NCBI RefSeq assembly: GCF_003171655.1
Contig: NZ_QFZL01000004.1
Coordinates: 477,900-541,899 of the forward strand
From: Stakelama portus
GTDB lineage: Bacteria > Pseudomonadota > Alphaproteobacteria > Sphingomonadales > Sphingomonadaceae
DNA length: 64,000 nucleotides
Reading direction: 5' to 3'
The position numbers were made by a program, and so were the translations under genes. The notes below the pieces were generated by a model. That model saw only the letters and a program-made list of their open reading frames with translations. It searched no databases and had not been told where the DNA came from. Below are positions 8,442 to 17,632 of the stretch, piece by piece (positions within the stretch are counted from its first letter, which is position 1; each line of letters starts with the position of its first letter).

Positions 8442-10157
8442 TCATCGCAAGAAATTGTTCCGCAACAGCTCGACGACCTCTTTGGTCCGGCCATCGAGCA
8501 CTGCTTTCACTCCGAACAGGGCGGTCGCCGCAACCTGCGACACCTCCACCTTGGGGGGCATGACGAGTTCCATCTGGTTGACGTGGACATCGAGCAGGGC
8601 AGGGCCTTCGTGGCGCAGCCAGGCATCCATCGCAGGCTCCAGTTCATTGGCATTCTCGACATGCCATCCGGCAAAGCCGCAGGCTTCCGCCAGCTTGGCG
8701 AAGTCGGGATTGTGCAACCCGGTAAAGTGATCGACCAGCCCTTCGACGCGCTGCTCCATCTCCACGAAGCCGAGCGTGTTGTTGTGGAACACCACCAGCT
8801 TGAGATGGATATCCTCCTGCACCAGCGTCAGCAGGTCGCCCATCAGCATGGTCATGCCGCCATCGCCGCACATGGCGATGACCTGGCGATCGGGATAGGC
8901 AACCTTCGCGCCCATCGCTTGCGGAAAGCCATTCGCCATGGTCCCGTGCAGCAGGCTGTTGAGGAAGCGCCGCTTGCCGTTGGCCTTGAGGTGCCGCAGC
9001 ATCCACACCATCGAAGTGCCCACATCGGACACGAAGATGGCGTCGTCCGCCGCCTTCTTGTCGAGCATGTTGGCAACGAATTGAGGGTGGATCAGGCTCG
9101 GATCGTGCTCCTCGCCCTCATGCTCATACCCCTTGAGGTCTTCGGCCCACTGCTTGAGATGCGTCTGGAGGTGGCTGTCGTGAGATTTCGGTGCGACCAG
9201 CGGGGTTAGCGCGGCAAGGGTCGTCTTGGCATCGCCGACAAGGCCGAGGTTGATCGCCGACCGGCGGCCCAGATGCGTCGGATCGACGTCGATCTGCACG
9301 ATCTTCTTCGCCTCGGGATAGAACTGGGTGTAGGCAAAGTCGCAGCCCAGCGTGATGACCAGATCGGCATCCTCCAGCGCTTCCACGCCCGCCTTGTTGC
9401 CGAGAATGCCGTTTACCCCGACGTTGTAGGGGTTGTTGGGTTCGAGGAACTCTTTCGCGCGGGTCGTGTGCACCATCGGTGCCTTCACCTTCTCGCAGAA
9501 GGCCATGATCTCCTCCCGCGCATCGCGTGCACCGATCCCGGCATAGACCGATACCTTGCCTGCGGCGTCGACCATCTTGGCCAGCTCCGCCATCTCGGCA
9601 TCGTTCGGACGGCTGACCGGCTGCGGGCGATAGACTTCCCAGTCCATCGCATCCTCGTCGCTCTCGGTGAACATGTCGCCGTTCACGATCACGACCGCGA
9701 CGCCCTTCTTGTTCAGCGCGGCCTGCGCGGCCTTGGTGACGATGCGGCGCGCCTGCGAGGGATGCGAGATATATTCGCAGAAGTGCGAGTGCTGCTCGTA
9801 AATCTTCTTCTGATCGACTTCCTGCGGGAAGTCGAAGCCGGCTTCGGTGCGCGCCACGTCGGACGCGATCAGCAGCACCGGGGCACCGTTGCGGTGGCTT
9901 TCGTAAATGCCGTTGACGAAGTGCAGTGAACCTGGGCCGCATGTCCCGGCGCAGACCGACAATTCGCCGGTCATGTAGGATTCGCCGCCAGCCGCGAAAG
10001 CGCCGGCCTCTTCATGGCGGACGGTGATCCAGCGCAGGTCGCTCTTGGCGACGGCGTTGGTGAAATGATTGATGGTATCGCCGGGAATTCCGTAAACGCG
10101 TTTCGCCCCTGCCTTTTGCAGGGCATCAACGACGATATCCGCCACTTTCTTCGACAT
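8442..10157 (-). CDS. poxB: thiamine-diphosphate-dependent pyruvate:quinone dehydrogenase (PoxB-like)
   Basis: The ~571-residue protein has the full TPP-enzyme architecture. The Pyr domain carries the HEEAGAFAAGGES catalytic glutamate region, the middle domain holds the FAD/NAD-like fold, and the PP domain has GDGGMTMLMGDLLTL ending in VVFHNN, the GDG...NN ThDP/Mg motif. Overall it resembles PoxB, which decarboxylates pyruvate to acetate and passes electrons to ubiquinone at the membrane. The start at ATG 10157 (MSKKVADIV) follows an AAGGAA site. The cyo oxidase genes follow on the same strand, so reduced quinol could feed that oxidase. A different 2-keto acid substrate is possible. Confidence 0.86.
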   Translation of the reverse strand: MSKKVADIVVDALQKAGAKRVYGIPGDTINHFTNAVAKSDLRWITVRHEEAGAFAAGGESYMTGELSVCAGTCGPGSLHFVNGIYESHRNGAPVLLIASDVARTEAGFDFPQEVDQKKIYEQHSHFCEYISHPSQARRIVTKAAQAALNKKGVAVVIVNGDMFTESDEDAMDWEVYRPQPVSRPNDAEMAELAKMVDAAGKVSVYAGIGARDAREEIMAFCEKVKAPMVHTTRAKEFLEPNNPYNVGVNGILGNKAGVEALEDADLVITLGCDFAYTQFYPEAKKIVQIDVDPTHLGRRSAINLGLVGDAKTTLAALTPLVAPKSHDSHLQTHLKQWAEDLKGYEHEGEEHDPSLIHPQFVANMLDKKAADDAIFVSDVGTSMVWMLRHLKANGKRRFLNSLLHGTMANGFPQAMGAKVAYPDRQVIAMCGDGGMTMLMGDLLTLVQEDIHLKLVVFHNNTLGFVEMEQRVEGLVDHFTGLHNPDFAKLAEACGFAGWHVENANELEPAMDAWLRHEGPALLDVHVNQMELVMPPKVEVSQVAATALFGVKAVLDGRTKEVVELLRNNFLR

Positions 10158-10292
10158 TCTATTCCTTTCGCCATTGCGCCCTATCGCCACGGATCAGGCG
10201 GTAAAGTCAGACCAAAATTGCCGTATCGAACAGGGTCGACATGGCGGTTTTTTGCGAGGCAGGCAGGTGTTGCGCCCCGCCACACGAAGCAT

Positions 10293-11639
10293 TCAGCCCC
10301 TGGCCGATGCGCTGCCACCCGACGGCTCCGCGTCATCGGGGGCAGGCTCGATCGAAACCTCGCCAAGAATCTTCCTGCTGATGCCTGTAAACAGCACTGC
10401 GAACACCACGATCCCGGCAAAGACATAAATTTCCAGATCGTGCTTGCCTGACAGGTGCCAAAGGAAAAACAGCAACAACGCGCCATTCGCCAGCGTCGCC
10501 AGCCACAGCAGCGCGAGGCGACCACCCTTCCCCTCCTGACTCCTGAGCGCCGCGCCCAGCGGGATGAAGGTGTGCACCAGCAGGAAGGTGGCGCTGGCGA
10601 CATCGCCGATCTGCGACAGGTCGAGCAGCATGATCATGACGATCACGATGCAGACCGTCGCGACCATCGCGATATTGCCCTGTCGCAGGAACAGCGGCTT
10701 GGCCAGCACCGGGCTCACCTCGTTATGGCGAGCCATGAATCCGATCGTGTTGGAGCCGGAGAAGATGTTCGCGTTGATATTGGTCATCGTCGAAACCATC
10801 GCGGTGATGCCGATGATCACGAAACCCGTCGTGCCCAGATCGGGCCGCGCCGCAGCGGCCAGCGCGTAATCCTTCGCGCTCTCGATCTTGGACAGGTCGA
10901 TCGCGCCGAAAACTGCCACATCCAGCGCAACGTAAACCGCGCCGACCACCAGAATGGCGATGAAGATCGCCTTCGCGATAACCGCCTTGTTCTTCACGCT
11001 GCCACCCGCATTCGCGATGACCGCGAACCCGGCGAAGGACAGGTTCGCCAGCGCCACGGCGTTGACGAAATTGCCGAAGCTGAAGCTGACCGCGCTGTCA
11101 TTGGCCGCGTAAGTCGCGGGATCGAAATGGGTAAAGACCAGGATCGTGAAGCCGACCAGCACGACCAGCTTGGCAATCACGAGGATCTTTTCCGCCACGC
11201 CCATCAGCTTGATACCCGTGGCGTTGATCAGCAGGAATGCCAGCATCACCCCGATCGCGAAATAGTCGACCCAGCCCGAGCCGATCGAGAGGACCTTGGC
11301 GGAGTAATGCCCGAAACTCTCGGCCACGAGGCCGAGGACGATCGCGATGGAGAGGAAATAGCAGAACGAGATCGTGCTGCCGATCAGACTGCCGTTCCAG
11401 CCGCGCGTCAGATACTCGGCCACGCCGCCATTGGTGTTCGATATCTTGGACAGGTCGTAATAGGCATAGCCCGCCAGTGCAGAGACGATCCCCGACAGGA
11501 TGAACGCGGCCCAGGCATAGCCGCCCGCCAGAGTGGAGATCTGACCGAACAGGGCAAAAATCCCCGCCCCGATCATCGTCCCCACGCCCAGCGAGGTCAC
11601 CTCGACCAGCGAGAGTGTGACTTTACCCGTCTTGTTCAT
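10293..11639 (-). CDS. APC superfamily amino-acid permease
   Basis: The 448-residue integral membrane protein has about 12 hydrophobic helices and the APC-family opening LVEVTSLGVGTMIGAGIFALFG, whose unwound G-rich first helix binds substrate. Further family features are the SNTNGGVAEYLTRGW loop and repeated GIxxM-type helices. It most likely imports or exchanges an amino acid or similar solute with protons. The substrate cannot be read from sequence. It lies between poxB and the glutamine amidotransferase on the same strand with small gaps. Confidence 0.87.
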   Translation of the reverse strand: MNKTGKVTLSLVEVTSLGVGTMIGAGIFALFGQISTLAGGYAWAAFILSGIVSALAGYAYYDLSKISNTNGGVAEYLTRGWNGSLIGSTISFCYFLSIAIVLGLVAESFGHYSAKVLSIGSGWVDYFAIGVMLAFLLINATGIKLMGVAEKILVIAKLVVLVGFTILVFTHFDPATYAANDSAVSFSFGNFVNAVALANLSFAGFAVIANAGGSVKNKAVIAKAIFIAILVVGAVYVALDVAVFGAIDLSKIESAKDYALAAAARPDLGTTGFVIIGITAMVSTMTNINANIFSGSNTIGFMARHNEVSPVLAKPLFLRQGNIAMVATVCIVIVMIMLLDLSQIGDVASATFLLVHTFIPLGAALRSQEGKGGRLALLWLATLANGALLLFFLWHLSGKHDLEIYVFAGIVVFAVLFTGISRKILGEVSIEPAPDDAEPSGGSASARG

Positions 11640-11678
11640 GCCCGATCTTTCGTGCCGAGTTTCAACACCTTGCCCATT

Positions 11679-12485
11679 CTAGCCGTGGCGGCGGGCGTGG
11701 ATTGCGCCGTCCTTCAGCAATACGCAGGTGCCGCGAGCCAGCGGCTCCCACCCTTCGGGGTCGAGCGGCACCGAGGCGAAAAGATGCAGCGGGCCGGAAA
11801 TTTCCTTGATGCTGGCACCCGATGTCTCCCACCGGGAGCCGCGATGGCTGTCGTCGAAGCTGCGGATATTGAGCCCCGGCTCGCGCGGCTCGGTCAACCC
11901 GTCTTCGGTTTCGAAACGCCGCCGGTCGGCGTGGACGAACAGGTATTCGCCATCGAAGAACAGGAAGTTGGAGCTGCCCAGCTCGCGCATCTCGGCGGAA
12001 AAGCGCGCAAACACGTCGAGCCGCGCCTTAACATCCGTCGCGTCCGCACGGCTCAGCCGGGCGAGCAGCATCAGGAAGGCGAGTTCGGAATCCGTATCGC
12101 CAATCCGCTGCGCGATGAATGCGCGCGCGTCTTCGCGATCTTCGATCCCCGGCAGGACGCCATTATGCGCAAAGGCATGGCGCCGGCCGTTGACGACGCG
12201 GTCGAACGGATGGGTGTTCGCCAGTGCCGGCTTGCCCCTAGAGGCTCTGCGCACATGCGCGATCAGATGCTTACACGGATGCTCGTTGCGAACCACCATC
12301 CGCGACAATTCGCTGGTCGCGGCCGGATCGGGTTCGCGGAACAGATAGGCATCGCGATCCTGCGCAAACAGGATGCCCCAGCCGTCGCGATTGCGATGCT
12401 TTTCACCCCCTTCGGCGGCAAAGAGATCGAGTTCGTAGCGGACCGTGTGCGGCACCGACGCACTCATCGCAAATAATTCACACAT
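11679..12485 (-). CDS. class II glutamine amidotransferase (YafJ-like)
   Basis: The 268-residue protein is a stand-alone Ntn-type glutaminase domain. Cys2 directly after the initiator methionine (MCELFAMSA) is the expected nucleophile. The RDGWGILFAQ, HVRRASRGKPALANTHPF and FAHNGVLPG motifs match the YafJ/GatII group. Such proteins hydrolyse glutamine to glutamate and ammonia for a partner enzyme that is usually unknown. The FMN-dependent glutamate-synthase-like protein two genes upstream on the same strand could be that partner, but this is inference. Confidence 0.87.
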   Translation of the reverse strand: MCELFAMSASVPHTVRYELDLFAAEGGEKHRNRDGWGILFAQDRDAYLFREPDPAATSELSRMVVRNEHPCKHLIAHVRRASRGKPALANTHPFDRVVNGRRHAFAHNGVLPGIEDREDARAFIAQRIGDTDSELAFLMLLARLSRADATDVKARLDVFARFSAEMRELGSSNFLFFDGEYLFVHADRRRFETEDGLTEPREPGLNIRSFDDSHRGSRWETSGASIKEISGPLHLFASVPLDPEGWEPLARGTCVLLKDGAIHARRHG

Positions 12486-12539
12486 GCGTCGGCCTTCCGT
12501 CTTTCAAGCTATTGCTCCAGCCATTTCGCGGCGCGCGAA

Positions 12540-13511
12540 TCAATCGCCCTTCGCCCCGCTGGCGGACGAACCGCCCGGCTGCACCGCGTCGCCGGCGATC
12601 GCGCCGCTCAGCACCACATTCTGATACGCATAGGGAATCTCGATACCCGCTTCGTCGAACCGCTTCTTGATATCTTCGAGCAATTGATACTCGACGGCCT
12701 TGGCGGTGGCGGAATCGCGGCACCATGCGCGCAGCGACAAATCCACACTCGACGCGCCGAGCGATATCACCGGACAGCCGACCACTTCGATCACATCGGC
12801 ATGCGCCTGCGCCAGTTCCAGCACGATCGCGCGCGCCTTGTCGATATCGGAATCATATCCGATCGAAATCGTCGGCGACATGATGACCCGTGGATCGATC
12901 GACGACAGGTTGATCATGATCTGATTGGCGATGGTCCCGTTGGACAGGACGATGCGGCGGTTGTCGAAGGTTCGCAGCACGGTGTAGCCGAGCGACAGAT
13001 TCTCGACGATGCCGGTTTCCAGTCCCGTCGGCGTCGTCAATTGCAACCGGTCGCCGCGGCGGAAGGGCTTGTAGATCACCAGGCTGATGCCGGACACCAG
13101 ATTGCCCAGCGTCGATTGCGCGGCAAAGCCGATGACCACCGACACGATGCTGACCCCCGCGAGCAGCGAGGTCGTCAGCTTGTTGAGCGCGGGGACCGCG
13201 TGGCAGAACAGCAGCGCCAGCACGATCCACATGATGAAGGTCGACAGGTTCGAAATGAAGCTGAGCGTCATCCGGTCGATATGTTCCTTGGGATCATGAT
13301 CGATCAGCGTCTTGAGCGCGCGGCGCAGCAATTTGGTCAGCGCCAGCCCAAAGGCCAGGAACAGGGCGCCGAGCGCCATCGCGCCCCAGAAATGATTGGG
13401 ATCGAGAAAATGCGTCAGATCCGCCAATAGCCTGGGCGAATCCGGTGCGCCGGGTGACGGCGACGCTGCCGGAACCGACCCCGCTTTGGCGTTCAGCAGG
13501 GATGCGATCAT
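12540..13511 (-). CDS. mechanosensitive channel of small conductance (MscS family)
   Basis: The ~323-residue protein has three N-terminal transmembrane helices and then the MscS core. TM3 carries the glycine/alanine pattern SVVIGFAAQSTLGNLVSGISLVIYKPF, followed by the beta domain (FRRGDRLQL) and an alpha/beta C-terminal domain. It should open under membrane tension to release solutes on hypo-osmotic shock. The start at ATG 13511 overlaps the stop of the upstream FMN gene by ATGA, so I prefer it to an in-frame start at 13550. The C-terminal ~20 residues are a Gly/Ser/Ala-rich tail. Confidence 0.9.
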   Translation of the reverse strand: MIASLLNAKAGSVPAASPSPGAPDSPRLLADLTHFLDPNHFWGAMALGALFLAFGLALTKLLRRALKTLIDHDPKEHIDRMTLSFISNLSTFIMWIVLALLFCHAVPALNKLTTSLLAGVSIVSVVIGFAAQSTLGNLVSGISLVIYKPFRRGDRLQLTTPTGLETGIVENLSLGYTVLRTFDNRRIVLSNGTIANQIMINLSSIDPRVIMSPTISIGYDSDIDKARAIVLELAQAHADVIEVVGCPVISLGASSVDLSLRAWCRDSATAKAVEYQLLEDIKKRFDEAGIEIPYAYQNVVLSGAIAGDAVQPGGSSASGAKGD

Positions 13512-15133
13512 AGCGTCGGCTTGAACGTATCGGGATCGGCCATCCGCCAATATTCGGCAAAAGGCGTATCGTCGGGTTCGTGCAGCAGCTTGCCGGGCGC
13601 CACCTCATGGACGATCTGCGACCAGGGGATCATCTCGGCATTATTCTTCCATTGGCGCAGGTGGCGCGGAGTGAAATCGTCGGGCGAATCCAGACCGCAG
13701 GCGACGACGATGTCGTGCAGGCTGTCGAGCGTCTTCGACTGGAAATTGGCCACACGCTGCGCCTTTTCGGGGATGACGAGGCCGCGCTGGCGGGCAGGGG
13801 AGCTGGTCGCGACTCCGGTCGGGCAGGTGCCGGTATGGCAGCGCAGTGACTGGACGCAGCCGAGCGAGAACATGAACGCGCGCGCGGCGTTGCACCAGTT
13901 GGCGCCCAGCGCGGCATTCATCGCGATCGCCGAACCGGAGAAGACCTTTTCCGATGCCGCCAGCTTGATCTTGTCCTTCAATCCCGTGCCGATCAGCGCA
14001 TTGTTGACGTAGTAAAGGCCGATCCGCAGCGGCAGGCCGACATGGTCCGACAATTCGAGCGGCGCGGCGCCCGTGCCCCCACCGCCACCGTCGACGACGA
14101 TGAAGTCGAGCGTGATCCCGCTGTCGAGCATCGCCTTGCAGATCGCGAAAACCTCATGCGGCATGCCGACGCACAATTTGATGCCGACCGGCTTGCCGCC
14201 CGAAAGCTCGCGCATTTTCGCGGCGAATTCGAGCATTTCGCGCGGCGTTGAAAAGGCCGAATGACCGGGCGGCGACAGGCAATCCTGATGCGCCGGGACC
14301 TGGCGGGTGCTGGCGATCTCTTCGGTCACCTTGGCTGCCGGAAGCAGGCCGCCATGGCCGGGCTTGGCACCCTGGCTCAGCTTGATCTCGGTCATCTTGA
14401 CCTGATCGTGCTGCGATTTCTCGCCAAAGGCGCCGGGATCGAAATTGCCGTCCTTGTCGCGCGCGCCGAAATAGCCCGAGCCGATTTCCCAGACGACGTC
14501 GCCACCATGTTTGAGGTGATAGGGCGACAGGCCGCCTTCGCCGGTGTCATGATAAAAATCGCCGATCTTCGCGCCCATATTCAGCGCCTCGATCGCATGG
14601 TTGCCCAGCGCGCCGAAACTCATCGCGCTGATATTGAGCCGGGCCGCTTCATAAGGCTTGCTGCACTGATCGGTGCCGACCTTCACGCGCGTCCGCTTGG
14701 GTGCCCTGGGGTTGGGATTGATCGAATGGCAGAGCGCTTCATATTCTTCGGAATAGACGTCGAGCTCGGTACCGAACGGGTGCGCATCCTCCTGCTTCTT
14801 CGCTCGCGCATAGACGAGCGCGCGCGAGACATGGTCATAGGGCCGGCCTTCCAGCGGACCTTCGACGATATAGCTGCGCAGGAAGGGCCGAAGATCCTCG
14901 AACAGCCAGCGAAAGCGTGCCGTCAGCGGATAATTGCGCCGCAGCGAATGCCGGTCCTGAAACAGGTCCCAGATGGCAATGGCCAGCAGCGGCACGACGA
15001 CGATGAGTGCCCAGAAAAAGGCCTTTGCAACCCAGTGCCCCAGAGCCGCGATCAGTATGACCAGAAGCAACGGGATCCAGAAACCGAGATTCCGCTCCAG
15101 ACCCTTGTCCGCAAACAATCCACGCACCACCAT
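13508..15133 (-). CDS. FMN-binding glutamate synthase-like protein (GltB central domain type)
   Basis: The ~541-residue protein has two N-terminal transmembrane helices (about residues 10-50) and a large TIM-barrel domain like the FMN domain of glutamate synthase. Visible motifs are NISAMSFGALG, KPGHGGLLPAAKV, DFIVVDGGGGGTGAAPLELSD and a cysteine cluster, CVQSLRCHTGTCPTGVAT, resembling the 3Fe-4S ligands of GltB. It lacks the glutaminase domain. These stand-alone proteins are common and mostly uncharacterised. The start at ATG 15133 fits the first membrane helix; the frame upstream runs across the tRNA-Pro region and is not coding. Translationally coupled to mscS. Confidence 0.88.
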   Translation of the reverse strand: MVVRGLFADKGLERNLGFWIPLLLVILIAALGHWVAKAFFWALIVVVPLLAIAIWDLFQDRHSLRRNYPLTARFRWLFEDLRPFLRSYIVEGPLEGRPYDHVSRALVYARAKKQEDAHPFGTELDVYSEEYEALCHSINPNPRAPKRTRVKVGTDQCSKPYEAARLNISAMSFGALGNHAIEALNMGAKIGDFYHDTGEGGLSPYHLKHGGDVVWEIGSGYFGARDKDGNFDPGAFGEKSQHDQVKMTEIKLSQGAKPGHGGLLPAAKVTEEIASTRQVPAHQDCLSPPGHSAFSTPREMLEFAAKMRELSGGKPVGIKLCVGMPHEVFAICKAMLDSGITLDFIVVDGGGGGTGAAPLELSDHVGLPLRIGLYYVNNALIGTGLKDKIKLAASEKVFSGSAIAMNAALGANWCNAARAFMFSLGCVQSLRCHTGTCPTGVATSSPARQRGLVIPEKAQRVANFQSKTLDSLHDIVVACGLDSPDDFTPRHLRQWKNNAEMIPWSQIVHEVAPGKLLHEPDDTPFAEYWRMADPDTFKPTL

Positions 15134-15370
15134 GCAAAACGCCCCTTTCTGTCGCCCTTGCGCTAACCGGTACGGGTCCGAAGCGTTCCCTGTAAAGTTC
15201 GATACGCCGCTGCGGTCGGGTTTCCCGGGTCCTAAGTCACGCACAAGGCGCCGGGCGGACGACACTATGCGCTGCGTCCGCCGGGGCGAGAGAGGATCGG
15301 GTGATTGCGGGTCTTGGTCGGCGGTCCGCAAAGTCGCGTCTGAATACGCGCGGAACATGCCGATCTGAAA

Positions 15371-15447
15371 TGGTCGGGGCGACAGGATTCGAACCTGCGA
15401 CCCCCACACCCCCAGTGTGATGCGCTACCAGGCTGCGCTACGCCCCG
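15371..15447 (-). tRNA. tRNA-Pro (anticodon GGG)
   Basis: The 77-nt minus-strand sequence folds as a cloverleaf. The acceptor stem CGGGGCG pairs with CGCCCCG, the D-arm is GCGCAGCCTGGTAGCGC, the anticodon loop is CTGGGGG giving GGG, and the T-loop is TTCGAAT. The 3' ACCA is encoded in the genome. Confidence 0.96.
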
Positions 15448-15709
15448 ACCGAGGCGCAGGCATCTAGGCGGGAGTCCGCGCGGATGCAAGCCTTAGAGAA
15501 TGGGTGGCGTTGCCGGATTCGGCGAATCCCCTTGTCCGGGCGAAATGCGCGGTTCCGCTGCCATGATTTCGGAGCGCCGGCCTGACCTGCGGCTACGGTC
15601 CGCCGCGTGCGGCACACGGTCCATAGTTGCGCCCGCGCGCTACCCGTGATAGCGCGCGCCGCTTGAAACGGGGCATTTTGCCCTTTCGAACCCAGGCAAT
15701 CGGGAACCC

Positions 15710-16051
15710 ATGTTCATTTCACCAGCATATGCGCAGGCGGCCGGTGCTGCAGGCCAGCAGGGAGGCACCATGGCGGGCATCGTCAGCATGCTCCCGCTCA
15801 TCCTCATCTTCGTCGCATTTTATTTCCTGATGATTCGGCCGCAGCAGAAGCGGATGAAGACGCTTCAGAACGCGATTGCGTCGGTGAAGAAGGGTGACAC
15901 CGTCATCACCGCGGGCGGTCTGGTCGGCAAAGTGACCAAGACCGACGATCAATATGTCGAAGTCGAAGTGGCGCCGGGCATGAAGGTGAAGGTCGTCAAG
16001 GCGACGCTCGCCGAAGTCCAGCCGCTCGGCGGCAAGCCTGCGAACGACTGA
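15710..16051 (+). CDS. yajC: preprotein translocase auxiliary subunit YajC
   Basis: The 113-residue protein has a single N-terminal transmembrane helix (about residues 25-42, SMLPLILIFVAFYFLMIRP) followed by the typical RPQQKRMK segment and a small soluble domain with GDTVITAGGLVGKVTK. It is the accessory subunit of the SecDF-YajC complex, which assists SecYEG during protein export. Its stop overlaps the secD start by one base. The 262-bp gap before it carries the promoter region but no other gene that I can see. Confidence 0.96.
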   Translation: MFISPAYAQAAGAAGQQGGTMAGIVSMLPLILIFVAFYFLMIRPQQKRMKTLQNAIASVKKGDTVITAGGLVGKVTKTDDQYVEVEVAPGMKVKVVKATLAEVQPLGGKPAND

Positions 16052-17631
16052 TGCTGGATTTCCCGCGCTGGAAGGTGACGCTGACCTGGACGGCGATCAT
16101 CGTCTTCGTTTTGCTGTCCGTGCCGAGCCTGTTGCCCGGATCGGTGCGCAATTCGGTGTTCGGCACGACGCCGCTGCCGACGGTCAATCTGGGTCTCGAC
16201 CTTGCCGGGGGCAGCTATCTGCTGCTCGAAGGCGACACGGCGAATTTCCAGACCAAGCGCCTTGAAACGATGCGCGGCGTGGTGAGCACCGAACTGAAGC
16301 GCGATCCGCGAATCGATATCGGCGAGATTTCGATGCGCGGCGGCGAACTGAGCTTCATGGTGCGCGACGCGACCAAGGTCGATGTCGTGCGCGAACGGCT
16401 CCTGCCGCTGCTGAGCAACGACAAGGGTCAGCGCGCCTGGGACTTTCAGGTTCGCGACGACACGCTGGTCGTGCTGACTCAGACGAGCGCGGGCGTGGCC
16501 AGCGCGATCGATCAGGCGATGGGCGACGCGACCGAAGTGGTCCGCCGTCGTATTGACGAACTCGGCACGCGCGAACCGACGATCATCCGTCAGGGCAGCG
16601 ACCGTATCGTCGTGCAGGTGCCGGGTCTGGACGATCCGACACAGCTCAAGGAACTGCTCGGCAAGACTGCGCAGCTGGAATTCAAGCTGGTGAATACCAA
16701 GGCGGATCCGGCGCAGGCATTGCAGGGTATCGCGCCGATCGGCAGCGAGGTTCTGAAATATGAAGACGGGTCGCCGATCGTTGTCGAGCGTCAGGCGATC
16801 ATCACCGGCGATATGCTGACCAAGGCCAATCAGGCCTATGATCAACAGACCGGCGCGCCGACGGTGCAACTGACGCTCAATGGCGCGGGCACGCGCCGTT
16901 TTGCACGCGTCACCACCGAACATACCGGCGAGCCGTTCGCGATCATCGTCGACGATGTCGTGATTTCCGCGCCGCGCATCGATGAGCCGATCATCGGCGG
17001 TCAGGCGCGTATTTCGGGCGGCTTCACGGTCGAAAGCGCCAATCAGCTCGCCATTGCGCTGCGATCGGGCAAGCTGCCGATCAAGCTGCAGGTGATGGAT
17101 CAGTCGACGGTCAGCCCGGAACTGGGCGCCGATTCGATCAACAAGGGCGCGCTCGCGTCAATTCTCGCCACCGCGCTGGTGATCGCGTTCATGCTGATCA
17201 CCTATTTCCGCTTCGGCGTCTATGCGACGATCGCGCTGATCGTGAACATCCTGATGATCATCGGGGTGATGGGGCTGTTCAACGCCACGCTCACCTTGCC
17301 GGGTATCGCCGGCTTCGTGCTGACGATCGGTGCGGCGGTCGATGCCAATGTGCTGATCAACGAACGTATCCGCGAGGAACAACGGCGCGGGCGCAACGTG
17401 CTTCAGTCGATCGAATTCGGCTATAAGGAAGCCAGCCGCGCGATTTTCGACGCCAACATCACCAATGTCATCGCGGCGGCGATCATGTTCATCTTCGGCT
17501 CCGGCCCGATCCGCGGCTTTGCGGTGGTGCTGACGATCGGCATCGTGACGTCGGTGTTCACGGCCGTGACCTTTACGCGCCTGATGGTGTCTGGCTGGCT
17601 GAAGAAGCGGCCCAAGGAACTGGTGCTCTGA
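16051..17631 (+). CDS. secD: protein translocase subunit SecD
   Basis: The 526-residue SecD has one N-terminal membrane helix, a periplasmic region (GLDLAGGSYLLLEGD, then the head domain around VSAPRIDEPIIGGQARISGGF) and five C-terminal helices. The RND-like motif GAAVDANVLINERIREE near residue 430 contains the conserved aspartate used in proton transfer. SecD with SecF uses the proton gradient to pull exported proteins across the membrane. It is within the yajC-secD-secF operon, with secF starting 2 bp after its stop. Confidence 0.97.
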   Translation: MLDFPRWKVTLTWTAIIVFVLLSVPSLLPGSVRNSVFGTTPLPTVNLGLDLAGGSYLLLEGDTANFQTKRLETMRGVVSTELKRDPRIDIGEISMRGGELSFMVRDATKVDVVRERLLPLLSNDKGQRAWDFQVRDDTLVVLTQTSAGVASAIDQAMGDATEVVRRRIDELGTREPTIIRQGSDRIVVQVPGLDDPTQLKELLGKTAQLEFKLVNTKADPAQALQGIAPIGSEVLKYEDGSPIVVERQAIITGDMLTKANQAYDQQTGAPTVQLTLNGAGTRRFARVTTEHTGEPFAIIVDDVVISAPRIDEPIIGGQARISGGFTVESANQLAIALRSGKLPIKLQVMDQSTVSPELGADSINKGALASILATALVIAFMLITYFRFGVYATIALIVNILMIIGVMGLFNATLTLPGIAGFVLTIGAAVDANVLINERIREEQRRGRNVLQSIEFGYKEASRAIFDANITNVIAAAIMFIFGSGPIRGFAVVLTIGIVTSVFTAVTFTRLMVSGWLKKRPKELVL

Positions 17632-17632
17632 T

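Noticed and set aside
10455..12476. Open plus-strand frame of about 670 codons
   Set aside because: It runs antisense through the permease and amidotransferase genes, is rich in His/Asp/Arg/Gln without a domain, and is a shadow frame.
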